Below are positions 49,701-60,819 of a stretch of DNA of 64,000 bases, piece by piece. Both the position numbers and the translations under genes were made by a program. Each line of letters opens with the position of its first letter. The stretch's first letter is position 1. Under the pieces are notes generated by a model. That model made no database searches, was not told where the DNA came from, and saw only the letters and a list, made by a program, of their open reading frames with translations. The stretch is from Brachycybe producta (taxonomy: Eukaryota; Arthropoda; Diplopoda; Playtdesmida; Andrognathidae): assembly GCA_036925085.1 (NCBI GenBank), contig JAUPFP010000093.1, positions 437,001-501,000 of the forward strand, in the 5' to 3' direction.

Positions 49701-51703
49701 GTCTCTTTTCACTTTGGCTTCACGGACCATTTTATGAGCTTCCTAGAAAAAAACAAGAGAAATAATTTACGGAATGCCTCGGAGGGGGGGGGCCCTCTCG
49801 AACTCTTTGATTATTTCTGTCCTTCAGATGCAAAATGAAGAGAAACTTGAATGTGTTTTAGAAACTAGAAGGGATATTTTCATGTTCGATATCTTTCAAA
49901 ATAAACTTTTTATGTGATTTTTTAAAAAGTTTATTTTAAAAGATATCAACATGAAAATAACCTCTTTGAGTGATTGAGCTTTTATACGCTTCTAGTTTCT
50001 AAAACACTTTCTAGTTTCTCTCTTCTTGAAAGACAGGACAGGAATAATCAGGAGTTTGAAAATCATGTTGTTCGTAAAAACCATCTTAACCTGAAAGAGG
50101 CTAGCGGTCAGATCTTCTAGTTCGGCTCCGACTTCATCTCGTAGACAACGAAGTCTTCCGACTTCTTCGTCTTTCTGTTTTAACTCCTGTAAAATAAAAA
50201 AAAAATAAAAAAAAGGGGTTGAGGTTTTTTTTTCCCGAAAAAGGAAGTGTTGAATCCCCTGGAAAACAAAAAAAAATCTCGATTCTCGAACCTCGTGCGC
50301 TTTCTTAAGCTCTTCTTGAAGTCTTGCGAACGGATACGCCGCTTCAGTTTTTAGTTCGCAAGTTACGTTCGCAGCGCTGTTACTGTTGAATTCGTGAACA
50401 TCTTCTTTTGGAAACTGTCTGAAAAAAGGAAGACACCCCACCCCCCAAAAAAAATATTATTGATTATCGATTCTGATTTACAGTGAAAATCGGATAACAC
50501 GAAATATATTTTCGGTCGGGGTGTTCTTTAGAAAAGCATAAAATTTCTTTTAACACCAAAATTCAATTAACACAAAGAAATATTTTTCATCTTTCTGTCC
50601 ATTTCGTTTTAAATAGTTTCCACTGTAAATACAGTGAAAAACCGTTTAACAAGAAAAAATCGGATAAGACGAAATATATTTTCAGTTCGGTTCATTAGAA
50701 AAGCATGAAGAAGAGAAAAACAATTTCTTAGAACACGAAAACGGATAACAGAAAATATCTTTTCGGGTCTGGTCCTTTTAAAATAGTTGTAAGCTTTTCT
50801 TTTAACACGAAAAAATATTCCTGATCGGATCAGGAATATTTTTTCGTGTTAAAAGAAATGTTTACAACTATTTTAAAAGGATCAGGCTGATCCTTTTCAT
50901 TTTGTCTTAAACCGTTTAACACAAAAACGGATAACACGAAATGTTATCAGTTCAAGTTCTTTGGAATAGCATAAAGATTTCTTTTAACACGAAAAAATAT
51001 TCAGGGTCCCATTTTAGTTGGGTTTTAAAATTCATTTTTAACACAAAAAATATTCTGGTCTTTCATTTCGTGTTAAAACGTTTCGACTTTATACAGTTAA
51101 AACCCGTTTAACACGAAAACGGATAACACAAAATATGGAATTTCGTAGAATATAGCATTTTTTTAACACGAAATTCGTTTAACACGAATAAATATCTGTC
51201 CCTTTCATATTTTCGTGTTATATTTTCATCGAGAACGGTTAAGTTGACCTATTGTGTTGACAACCACCAGATGTCGCTGGTCCATTCAGTTGCAAAACAG
51301 CTTCGGGGCTTCCAGGCGTGCTCGCTTTCGAAGACCGTTCGTGACCGTTGTCCGAGTTACAATTAGGTACGAGATTCGTTTCTTTCGTGGGGTTTCGATC
51401 GTCCTGATGAGAAGTTCCATTTACGGTGGCCCATTTGGTCTCTTCGGACTTTCCATTATCTGTCGATACATTACGTTGAATTGCAGATGGACAGTCCAGA
51501 GTAGGAGGAGTAGGAGGAGAAGAAGATGGTGAACTGGACACTTGGACATTGCAATCTTCACTGCCCACTGGATCTTCTCTTTGGTGTCCATTAAAATTGG
51601 TTGTTGGCGATATTTCTTCTTCCGATTCCTTTTGATGATGATGATGATGTTGATGTTGGTTGTTGGAAGTGCCGTCATGGTCAGTTGTGGTCATCACTTC
51701 CAT
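46711..51703 (-). CDS. RAB3IP: Rabin8/GRAB-type Rab guanine nucleotide exchange factor (10 exons, 508 aa)
   Basis: Exons in transcript order are 51703-51249, 50418-50292, 50186-50091, 49742-49665, 49606-49283, 48190-48062, 47982-47903, 47803-47704, 47616-47550 and 46781-46711. All borders are GT-AG and all phases match. Rabin8 and its paralogue RAB3IL1 activate Rab8, and also bind Rab3A and Rab11, in vesicle transport and ciliogenesis. Residues 1-152 are low-complexity, with a His run and a Ser/Pro-rich part. Residues about 180-275 form the Sec2 coiled coil that carries exchange activity: [40 protein letters not shown] and EAHKMVREA are nearly identical to the vertebrate proteins. The C-terminal region has [43 protein letters not shown] and [12 protein letters not shown], again close to vertebrates. 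The exon A start codon lies five bases after an acceptor, so an untranslated 5' exon lies upstream. A single pre-duplication gene is likely, so RAB3IP versus RAB3IL1 is not decided. Confidence 0.95.
48410..49015. repeat. Tandem array of family C arms, about 50-bp period
   Basis: Twelve copies of TTTAGAAACTAGAAGAGTAA followed by ATGGACCACTTAACAAGAAA or ATGAATCACTTAAAAAG. The array is in the intron before the HPFLDRVY exon of the Rab exchange factor gene. Two unit types alternate irregularly, so it grew in steps. Confidence 0.9.
49128..49256. repeat. Short dispersed repeat overlapping the end of a Rabin8 intron
   Basis: Shares GTTGCTTAAAATAAAGTT and GAGTTTTTAAGTTTA with 63250-63375. Ends near GGGCC..ATTC. 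It sits about 30 bp beyond the donor of the 49606-49283 exon. Confidence 0.6.
49853..50007. repeat. Family C fold-back element in a Rabin8 intron
   Basis: Inverted pair between two Sec2-domain exons. Left TTTTAGAAACTAGAAGGGAT, right ACGCTTCTAGTTTCTAAAAC. Confidence 0.85.
50470..51240. repeat. Repeats of TTTAACACGAAA and its inverse in the first Rabin8 coding intron
   Basis: GGATAACACGAAATAT, CCGTTTAACACGAAAA and the complement TTTTCGTGTTAAAAG recur about fifteen times in both orientations over 770 bp. One perfect hairpin lies at about 50775-50880. The copies end close to the donor of the first coding exon. Confidence 0.8.
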
Positions 51704-51789
51704 GTCCACTAGGAAGAATAGTAGGTTACACTTTGAAGTGTGTTTGGTCACTGTTTTAAAAAAGAAAGATAAAAAGAGAAATGTCAAAC

Positions 51790-52560
51790 GTTTGACAGGA
51801 TTTCAAATGATTTTGATCATTTGGTCATTTCCGTTTTAAAAAAATGTGTTTTCTAGTCTAGTTGGTTCTTCTAGTCTCTTTGGTTCTTCCGAAATAACTC
51901 AAATTTAAGGCCGGCTTCCAACAAACCACTTTGTGGCGCCACATTAAATTGGCCGTTTTTTTAGCCAAACCAATTGATTACTAAATTGGAGATGTTCACA
52001 CACACACAAGCCAACAACAGTGGCGACAATGTGTGGTTGAGTCCCTTAATAAGTGGCGCCACCACTACCTTGTTTGTCACTAATGATCATAATCATACCA
52101 AGTGGCCCGCACCGACAGCAGGAAAGAAATTGTTTTCAGTGGTGGTTCGTGTGAAGCAAGTCGCGACCCACAACCACTTAGTGGGCATCAGAAAGTAGTG
52201 CCACAAAGTGGTCTGTTGTGAAGCTGCCCTCCTTCGAACGAAACACTTTGTGGTTGCCACGAAATGTGTTCGTTTTTAGCTGGCCATTAATCACATAAGT
52301 AGAGGTGGCAATGGGTAGAACCGAACTGTTCCTACTCTGTTCGCGGTTTTGATCAGTTCGTCGATCCTGACGAACCGGTTCCCAATATGCATTAGCAGAT
52401 TTCCGCAGCATATTAGTTGTAGGTGGTAAAGGGTAGAACCGAACCATATATCTACTCGGTTTGGAACCAGTTCTTATCAGTTCGACCTCTATACTGGCCA
52501 AACCGGTTCTATTGGTTCCGAACCGTTGACATCTCTATGTAACATGGGGGATGTTCACAC
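51790..52560. repeat. Upstream region with AGTGGCGCCAC repeats and a possible hAT-like fragment
   Basis: Several AAGTGG and GGCGCCACAT motifs occur in both orientations (51930-52270). At 52300-52540 GGTAGAACCGAACTGTTCC and CGAACCGGTTCC sequence resembles the element end at 22520-22590. Confidence 0.5.
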
Positions 52561-52569
52561 AAGCAACTG

Positions 52570-53350
52570 CCACCGGATTTTTTTTTTGGCGCTACAGTGG
52601 CAATAAGTGGTTGAGTTCTACCACAAGTGGCGACCACAAACCAAGATGCAGAAAATGTGAAAGAGGTTAACAAAGTTGAGATGAATTTTTTATTATCATT
52701 TGTAATTAGTTTCTTCTTCCGTAATCCGTTTTTGTTATGAGACATAATCATTGTCAGAAATGGATGTTATTTCCTTCCTCATTCATTACAAACTGGGTTA
52801 TTAAAAAAAACAATGTTGCCACACATATAACACATTCTAGTGTTATTAACAAAGACATAAAAAACAAACATCAAAGTTTTACAAACAACATTTTTGTTCA
52901 AAAGAAAAATTTAACAAGTTTTCGTTAAAAGTTTTCTTCTGTAAAGGAACCAAATATATAGAAACAAGAGACTGCTGCTTAGAGGCTAGTTTTCTAGTCA
53001 CTTTCAAGACCACTTGAGCCAGTTGTGGACCCAGGTCTGGATTAGACCTGGGATGTCCAATTGTAGGAGGATGAAAAAAGCTCATGGGCGTGTGGTGTTG
53101 CTACATGGGTTCGGTTTGTTTTTATGGGCCTGGTTGGTTGGTTTTTGAATAAAGTTCAGAATATGAACTTAGTTGTGCTTTTTTTGGCTTTTTTTTCTGA
53201 GCCTTTGTAAGCCTGGTGTGTTTTGTAGGTCTGCCGGGTCTGGTGTGTTTTTGGTAGGTCTCATGGGGCCTGATGAGTTTTCTGAAAAAAAGCACAGAAC
53301 ATGGACTTTTTATGGGCCTGATGGAATTTGAGGGCTTTCGTAGTTCTGGT
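52570..53350. other. AT-rich stretch without a recognised gene
   Basis: No exon is supported. Start of GGGCCTGGT-type sequence at 53110-53390. Confidence 0.4.
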
Positions 53351-53399
53351 ACGTTTTGTGGATCCCTTGGGCCTGGTTAGGTTTGGAAAAAAAGCTTAG

Positions 53400-54010
53400 C
53401 GTATTGAATTTGTTTGGGCCTTTTTTGGTTTTTTGGGCCTTTTTTGGTTTTGTGGGTCTTTTTTTGGTTTTGTGGGCCTTTTTTGGTTTTGTGGGTCTTT
53501 TTTTGGTTTTGTGGGCCTTTTTTTGGTTTTGTGGGCCTTTTTTTGGTTTTGTGGGCCTTTTTTTGGTTTTGTGGGCCTTTTTTTGGTTTTGTGGGCCTTT
53601 TTTTGGTTTTGTGGGCCTTTTTTTGGTTTTGTGGGTCTTTTTTGGTTTTGTGGGTCTTTTTTGGTTTTGTGGGTCTTTTTTAGTTTTGTGGGCCTTTTTT
53701 AGTTTTGTGGGCCTTTTTTAGTTTTGTGGGCCTTTTTTAGTTTTGTGGGCCTTTTTTAGTTTTGTGGGCCTTTTTTAGTTTTGTGGGCCTTTTTTAGTTG
53801 TGTGGGCCTTTTTTTGGTTTTGTGGGTCTTTTTTTGGTTTTGTGGGTCTTTTTTTGGTTTTGTGGGTCTTTTTTTGGTTTTGTGGGTCTTTTTTTGGTTT
53901 TGTGGGTCTTTTTTTGGTTTTGTGGGTCTTTTTTTGGTTTTGTGGGTCTTTTTTTGGTTTTGTGGGCCTTTTTTTGGTTTTGTGGGAATTTTTTTGATTT
54001 GTGGGCCTCT
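53400..54010. repeat. 20-bp minisatellite, TTTTTTTGGTTTTGTGGGCC
   Basis: About 30 copies in four blocks of slightly different units (ending GGGCC or GGGTC, 19-20 bp long). Because 20 is not a multiple of three and no frame carries a stop, all forward frames stay open. The Trp/Phe/Gly-rich proteins they predict are artefacts. Confidence 0.95.
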
Positions 54011-54578
54011 TTGGTTTTGTGGGTTTTACGGTCTTGATGAGGTTGGATTGGCTTTTTTTTTTGCTCTGAACTGGGCCTCTGTATTTTTTTTAAAAAAAAA
54101 TACAAAATGACATCTGTCTCTTAACATATAATATGTTAATTAGATGTCTAGCCTCTTAATTTGATTGGAATTAACGTAATTTGTAGTTATTCGAAAAAAA
54201 TAAAAATCAATAAATCAATTTGCAACTGAAAAACAAGATTCGAATTAAACAAAAAACGGGCCTTTACGAGCTTCCGTATTAATCTTTAATCGTTTGCTCA
54301 AATCAGAGAAATGTTAATTATTTTCTGAGAAAAAGTAACAGCTGATCATTTAATCATGTCAGGATATTAAAAATGAGCGACAAATAGAGGTTAAAATTAA
54401 ATATGTGATCGATGATCTTTTATATTGAAATATGTGAAATATTTGAGAGAAAAAAAAAGAGAATCTAATAAATAATGCAATTTAAAAAGAAGCAAAAAAA
54501 AAAAACCCGATAGGATTACATTGAGAGAGAAATCCGATACACAAACATATTGGAATTTATAAAAGATAAAGACTCCGA

Positions 54579-54722
54579 TGACGTCGTTGCCATGGTAACC
54601 AAGGTTGTGGTTTTGTTTCCATAGCAACCTCGGCTCGTGTCTTCCCCCCCCCCTCTCATTCATTCATTCAGGCTAAGTTGTCATAGCAACCGCCGTAATA
54701 TGATCGAGTTATCACGCACGTG
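54579..54722. promoter_or_regulatory. Cluster of three RFX X-box motifs with CRE and E-box
   Basis: X-box-type sites are GTTGCCATGGTAACC (54586-54600), GTTTCCATAGCAACC (54615-54629) and GTTGTCATAGCAACC (54677-54691). Each fits the palindromic RFX consensus GTNRCC..RGYAAC or has one change from it. TGACGTC (54579-54585) directly adjoins the first, and CACGTG is at 54717-54722. The stretch is locally GC-rich in an AT-rich region. It lies about 2.9 kb upstream of the Rab exchange factor start codon, beyond the acceptor of its first coding exon, so it may be that gene's promoter. Confidence 0.6.
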
Positions 54723-54770
54723 ATCCTAATCTCAAAGAAATTGTTGTTTCTTCTCTCACCAGTAAAAAAA

Positions 54771-54845
54771 GACCGGTTAGAGGCTAGAGTTCTCTAATTA
54801 AATACGAGTTAAAAAGAGAATTCTCTAGCCTCTAACCAGTCTTTG
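54771..54845. repeat. Hairpin element (GGTTAGAGGCTAGA family)
   Basis: GACCGGTTAGAGGCTAGAG and CTCTAGCCTCTAACCAGTC are inverted and about 35 bp apart. Same family as 33335-33800. Confidence 0.85.
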
Positions 54846-54849
54846 CGAT

Positions 54850-55215
54850 TGCAAAAAAAAAAAAAACACCTGACTATTTTTTTTTTGCTAAAAAAGACGG
54901 GTCTCATTTCGCCTACATATAAATATATGTTAATTTGTTTCATTTCGCCTAAATCATAAGTTAACTTCAAAAATTGAGGTCACATTCTTCATGTAAATAT
55001 CAATGAATATATAATTTAGAATTTCAAATTTAGGCATTTGTTTTTAGGGTTTTAATCCCTATTTAGGTCACATTGATATTGGCGGGAGAAAAGATGGCTC
55101 ATAAATATGCAAATTGAAAGAGAACAATAGAATATATAGATCTCTTTTGTTATTCTTCAGCTTCGAACTAATTGATTATTTCTGTCTTTCAGAAGGTCAC
55201 AATTAAGATAAACAC
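54850..55215. other. AT-rich stretch without a recognised gene
   Basis: Two short CATTTCGCCTA copies near 54905 and 54945. Nothing else recognised. Confidence 0.4.
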
Positions 55216-55220
55216 GAAAG

Positions 55221-55397
55221 CGGTTAGAAACTAGAAGGGTAGCTCAATCACTTAAGTGTATTTTAATGGTTGATTAATTATCTTTCAAAATTAAACTTTT
55301 TATACTTTTCAAACTTGAAATAAAAGTTAATTTTGAAAGATATTAACATGAAAATACTATTTAAGTGGTTGAGCTACCCTTCTAGTTTCTAGAACAC
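55221..55397. repeat. Family C fold-back next to the large satellite
   Basis: Full inverted pair, with GTTAGAAACTAGAAGGGTAG at the left and CTACCCTTCTAGTTTCTAGA at the right. It lies 70 bp before the start of the 78-bp satellite, which is built from a diverged right arm of the same family. Confidence 0.85.
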
Positions 55398-55466
55398 TTT
55401 CAATTTTTTTTCTTCTTTATGGTTGCTTCTAGAAAACTAGAAAATCTTCTTAATTAATGCCTTAAA

Positions 55467-58290
55467 AAATTGAATTTTTTCTAAGGAAAAAAAAATATGA
55501 ACATGAGAAAATCCTCTTGAAATGATTCATTTACTCTTCTAGTTTCTAAAACACTTTTAATTTTTTCTATAAAAATATGAACATGAGAAAATCCTCTTGA
55601 AATGATTCATTTACTCTTCTAGTTTCTAAAACACTTAATTTTTTCTATAAAAATATGAACATGAGAAAATCCTCTTGAAATGATTCATTTACTCTTCTAG
55701 TTTCTAAAACACTTAATTTTTTCTATAAAAATATGAACATGAGAAAATCCTCTTGAAATGATTCATTTACTCTTCTAGTTTCTAAAACACTTAATTTTTT
55801 CTATAAAAATATGAACATGAGAAAATCCTCTTGAAATGATTCATTTACTCTTCTAGTTTCTAAAACACTTAATTTTTTCTATAAAAATATGAATATGAGA
55901 AAATCCTCTTGAAATGATTCATTTACTCTTCTAGTTTCTAAAACACTTAATTTTTTCTATAAAAATATGAACATGAGAAAATCCTCTTGAAATGATTCAT
56001 TTACTCTTCTAGTTTCTAAAACACTTAATTTTTTCTATAAAAATATGAACATGAGAAAATCCTCTTGAAATGATTCATTTACTCTTCTAGTTTCTAAAAC
56101 ACTTAATTTTTTCTATAAAAATATGAACATGAGAAAATCCTCTTGAAATGATTCATTTACTCTTCTAGTTTCTAAAACACTTAATTTTTTCTATAAAAAT
56201 ATGAACATGAGAAAATCCTCTTGAAATGATTCATTTACTCTTCTAGTTTCTAAAACACTTAATTTTTTCTATAAAAATATGAACATGAGAAAATCCTCTT
56301 GAAATGATTCATTTACTCTTCTAGTTTCTAAAACACTTAATTTTTTCTATAAAAATATGAACATGAGAAAATCCTCTTGAAATGATTCATTTACTCTTCT
56401 AGTTTCTAAAACACTTAATTTTTTCTATAAAAATATGAACATGAGAAAATCCTCTTGAAATGATTCATTTACTCTTCTAGTTTCTAAAACACTTAATTTT
56501 TTCTATAAAAATATGAACATGAGAAAATCCTCTTGAAATGATTCATTTACTCTTCTAGTTTCTAAAACACTTAATTTTTTCTATAAAAATATGAACATGA
56601 GAAAATCCTCTTGAAATGATTCATTTACTCTTCTAGTTTCTAAAACACTTAATTTTTTCTATAAAAATATGAACATGAGAAAATCCTCTTGAAATGATTC
56701 ATTTACTCTTCTAGTTTCTAAAACACTTAATTTTTTCTATAAAAATATGAACATGAGAAAATCCTCTTGAAATGATTCATTTACTCTTCTAGTTTCTAAA
56801 ACACTTAATTTTTTCTATAAAAATATGAACATGAGAAAATCCTCTTGAAATGATTCATTTACTCTTCTAGTTTCTAAAACACTTAATTTTTTCTATAAAA
56901 ATATGAACATGAGAAAATCCTCTTGAAATGATTCATTTACTCTTCTAGTTTCTAAAACACTTAATTTTTTCTATAAAAATATGAACATGAGAAAATCCTC
57001 TTGAAATGATTCATTTACTCTTCTAGTTTCTAAAACACTTAATTTTTTCTATAAAAATATGAACATGAGAAAATCCTCTTGAAATGATTCATTTACTCTT
57101 CTAGTTTCTAAAACACTTAATTTTTTCTATAAAAATATGAACATGAGAAAATCCTCTTGAAATGATTCATTTACTCTTCTAGTTTCTAAAACACTTAATT
57201 TTTTCTATAAAAATATGAACATGAGAAAATCCTCTTGAAATGATTCATTTACTCTTCTAGTTTCTAAAACACTTAATTTTTTCTATAAAAATATGAACAT
57301 GAGAAAATCCTCTTGAAATGATTCATTTACTCTTCTAGTTTCTAAAACACTTAATTTTTTCTATAAAAATATGAACATGAGAAAATCCTCTTGAAATGAT
57401 TCATTTACTCTTCTAGTTTCTAAAACACTTAATTTTTTCTATAAAAATATGAACATGAGAAAATCCTCTTGAAATGATTCATTTACTCTTCTAGTTTCTA
57501 AAACACTTAATTTTTTCTATAAAAATATGAACATGAGAAAATCCTCTTGAAATGATTCATTTACTCTTCTAGTTTCTAAAACACTTAATTTTTTCTATAA
57601 AAATATGAACATGAGAAAATCCTCTTGAAATGATTCATTTACTCTTCTAGTTTCTAAAACACTTAATTTTTTCTATAAAAATATGAACATGAGAAAATCC
57701 TCTTGAAATGATTCATTTACTCTTCTAGTTTCTAAAACACTTAATTTTTTCTATAAAAATATGAACATGAGAAAATCCTCTTGAAATGATTCATTTACTC
57801 TTCTAGTTTCTAAAACACTTAATTTTTTCTATAAAAATATGAACATGAGAAAATCCTCTTGAAATGATTCATTTACTCTTCTAGTTTCTAAAACACTTAA
57901 TTTTTTCTATAAAAATATGAACATGAGAAAATCCTCTTGAAATGATTCATTTACTCTTCTAGTTTCTAAAACACTTAATTTTTTCTATAAAAATATGAAC
58001 ATGAGAAAATCCTCTTGAAATGATTCATTTACTCTTCTAGTTTCTAAAACACTTAATTTTTTCTATAAAAATATGAACATGAGAAAATCCTCTTGAAATG
58101 ATTCATTTACTCTTCTAGTTTCTAAAACACTTAATTTTTTCTATAAAAATATGAACATGAGAAAATCCTCTTGAAATGATTCATTTACTCTTCTAGTTTC
58201 TAAAACACTTAATTTGTTCTATAAAAATATGAACATGAGAAAATCCTGTTGAAATGATTCTTTTTATTCTAGTTTCTAAAATACTTTCAA
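55467..58290. repeat. 78-bp satellite, about 36 near-identical copies
   Basis: The unit runs ATGAACATGAGAAAATCCTC, TTGAAATGATTCATTTACTC, TTCTAGTTTCTAAAACACTT, then AATTTTTTCTATAAAAAT. Exact 78-bp spacing holds for more than 30 units with only rare single changes (for example GAATATG near 55891). The first copies and the last copy are more diverged, as expected at array edges. The unit equals one arm of the family C fold-back. No coding capacity and no CRISPR-type variable spacers. Confidence 0.97.
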
Positions 58291-58294
58291 TTTC

Positions 58295-59100
58295 TGCTGA
58301 AAGTAGCATGTTTTAAAAGCTAGAAAAGCGGTCTTAACTGCAGAAAAACCATAAGTTTTTATTCCATTGTTCTTTTTATTGTTTTGCATATTTTGCAATT
58401 TATGCTGTTTTCTAAAAAAAAAAAAATGACGGAAGTTTCTCTTAAAAAAGGAGTTCATATTATAATAATTAATCAGAAATGTTTTGTTGTTGTTGTAATA
58501 TTTGAAAATGAAACACGCAATTTAATTAAACTTGTTTCAAAATACAATGTTTACAAGTAATATTAAATTTCATTGTTATTCGCTATAATAACATGACGTC
58601 ATCTTGCGAGGAGCACGAGCGTCTTTTATTTTTGAGAAAGGACAATTGAAGGTCATTCGATTTGACCTCCTCTATGAAGAACAACACTGAAGGTCATCGA
58701 CGCTCATCTTCAATCATGAAACGTGGGTCCCGAATGAATGACAAAGATAAAACCACGCCCATAGTCACTCAAGACTGACAATTATTTCGTAGCTCCTCCC
58801 ACTTTTTCTACTCATATGTTAAGCGTCAAAGAGAAAACCCAGTCATACTGCAAATTTACTAGTCAATTTGAAAAACCATAATTTCTATATTGAGTTTACC
58901 AGATTGCCCAAGGCCTGGTTTAGACGCCATGTGTAGAAATGTGCTCATTGAAATATTTTCTACGATTGGTGCATTTAAAGGGAGAATGCACATGCGCAGT
59001 AGAGAGCGACCTTGCATTAAGGTGTTTTGTCATCAGCTGATTGTCAAACTCTTTGATTCTTCTGCTGATTCACCAGAAAAGCAGCAACACAATGAAGAGA
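58295..59100. other. Stretch without a recognised gene
   Basis: 58570-58860 is less AT-rich, with GACGTCATC near 58595 and two AAGGTCAT motifs. The short frame at 58890-59117 runs into a family C element and has no family motif. No gene is supported. Confidence 0.4.
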
Positions 59101-59105
59101 TATTG

Positions 59106-59450
59106 AAAGTGTTTTAGAAACTAGAAGGGTAGCTCAATCACTTAAGAGGGTATTTTCATGTTGATATCTTTCAAAATAAGCTTTTTATGTTAATTTGAAA
59201 CAATATTTTTATTTTGAAAGACATCAATATGAAATTAGTAAATTTTCCTTAAGTGATTGAACTACATTTCTAGTTTGTAAGACACTTTCTAGAAACTAGA
59301 AAGGTAGATTAATGAATCATTTAAAGGTATTTTCATGTTGTTATCTTTCAAAATAAGCTTTCTTAACTGACGTAAAAAGCTTATTTTAAAAGATATCAAC
59401 ATTGAAATATTGAAAAGTGTTTGAACTACCCTTCTAGTTTCTAAAAATGA
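59106..59450. repeat. Two adjacent family C fold-backs
   Basis: Inverted pairs at 59109-59290 and 59290-59450, sharing the usual ends and the CTTTCAAAATAAGCTTT arm segment. Confidence 0.8.
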
Positions 59451-59461
59451 CAATTAACCCA

Positions 59462-59695
59462 CGAAAGATTCACTAAGATTCATTGAGATTCACCGCCCTG
59501 TGTCGTTCCAAATTGAACTGTCCAAAGACAACGACACTGAAAGTGAATCTCGCACAATATGGCAAGCTTATTCAGATTTTACTGGATTTTCTCAAACAGT
59601 AAAACGCAGAAAAATAGGAAAACTGTTTGCTGTACCGTATGCTATGCAGTATCTCGGTAAATCTTTGTGAATCTTATTGAATCTCTTACATTATA
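59462..59695. repeat. Fold-back with AAGATTCATTGAGATTCAC ends
   Basis: GATTCACTAAGATTCATTG at the left and TTTGTGAATCTTATTGAATC at the right are inverted. A similar AAGATTCATCGAGATTCAC segment lies near 45945. Confidence 0.6.
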
Positions 59696-59845
59696 TGTGG
59701 TGTCCCCCTTGTATTTGGCATTTTATTGCTAGTGTTTGACGACTAGAAAATAATATGGGATTTTTAACATGATGCGCTCCGTAGTAGCTCTTAACTTACG
59801 CTCAAATGTAGCTTTTTTTTTTTTTTGAATACATGAAAAACAGGA

Positions 59846-60039
59846 CAGGCAAGTGTGCCCAGCACTAACTTTTCGTTTGCCCCGCCCTTTTATGAGTGTC
59901 AGACCAATTATCAACCAATTAGAAATTGAAAAGTGCTGGGCATTTGACATCAGACTTAAGTAATAAACCAATTAGAAATTGATGACGCTCATAAAAGGGC
60001 GGAGCAAAACAAAAAGTTAGTGTTGAGTACACTTGCCTG
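59846..60039. repeat. Family B short inverted-repeat element
   Basis: Ends CAGGCAAGTGTGCCCAGCAC and its near inverse. Interior CCCCGCCCTTTTATGAG and its inverse. Confidence 0.85.
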
Positions 60040-60155
60040 TTGAAAAACAGGTATCCGGACATTGCTCAGTTTTGACGTCATCGACTCATCATTGTATTAA
60101 AAACAGTATCCAAATTTCTAGTCGCTAGTGTTTTTATTAAATCCTGTTTACAATA

Positions 60156-60815
60156 CAGGCAATTAGAAATCGGGACGAGCGGAAGTTGGTTCCGCCCATT
60201 TTTATGACGACCGGCAACTTCTAATTGGTTTGTTGTGTGGTTTCGACGTTGAAAAGGTCTGAGCATGTGACGTCTGACTACATAACCAACCAATTAGAAG
60301 TTGCCGTTCGTCATAAAAAGGGCGGAGCCTACTTCTGCTCGTCCCGATTTCTAATTGCCTGTAAAAAAAGGACCGTACTCCACAGGCAATTAGAAATCGG
60401 GACAAACAGAAGTTGGCTCCGCTCTTTTTATGACGACCGGCAACTTCTAATTGGTTTGTTGTGTGGTTTCGACGTTGAAAAGGGCTGAGCATGTGACGTC
60501 TGACTACATAACCAACCAATTAGAAGTTGCCGTTCGTCATAAAAAGGGCGGAGCCAACTGAAGTTCTTCCCGATTTCTAATTGCCTGTAAAAAAAAGGAC
60601 CGTACTCCACAGGCAATTAGAAATCGGGACAAACAGAAGTTGGCTTCGCCCTTTTTATGACGAACGGCATTTTCTAATTGGTTTGTTGTGTGGTTCGACG
60701 TTGAAAAGGGCGGAGAGCATGTGACGTCAGACTACATAACCAACCAATTAGAAGTTGCCGGTCGTCATAAAAAGGGTGGAGCCAACTTCTGCTTGTTCCG
60801 ATTTCTAATTGCCTG
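60156..60815. repeat. Three tandem family A elements with identical spacers
   Basis: Copies are at 60156-60361, 60383-60587 and 60610-60815. The spacers (60362-60382 and 60588-60609) read TAAAAAAAGGACCGTACTCCA, with one extra A in the second. Repeat period is about 227 bp. TA flanks the first copy on both sides, as expected for a TA target duplication. Confidence 0.92.
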
Positions 60816-60819
60816 TGTT

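Noticed and set aside
53356-54110. Overlapping Trp/Phe/Gly-rich membrane-like open frames
   Set aside because: These arise from a stop-free 20-bp minisatellite. There are no splice or start signals.
55467-58290. CRISPR-like regular array
   Set aside because: Whole 78-bp units are identical, with no variable spacers, in a eukaryotic genome. It is a satellite.
58890-59117. 75-aa plus-strand frame beginning MSLPDCPRPG
   Set aside because: It runs into a family C element, has no splice context and shows no recognised domain.
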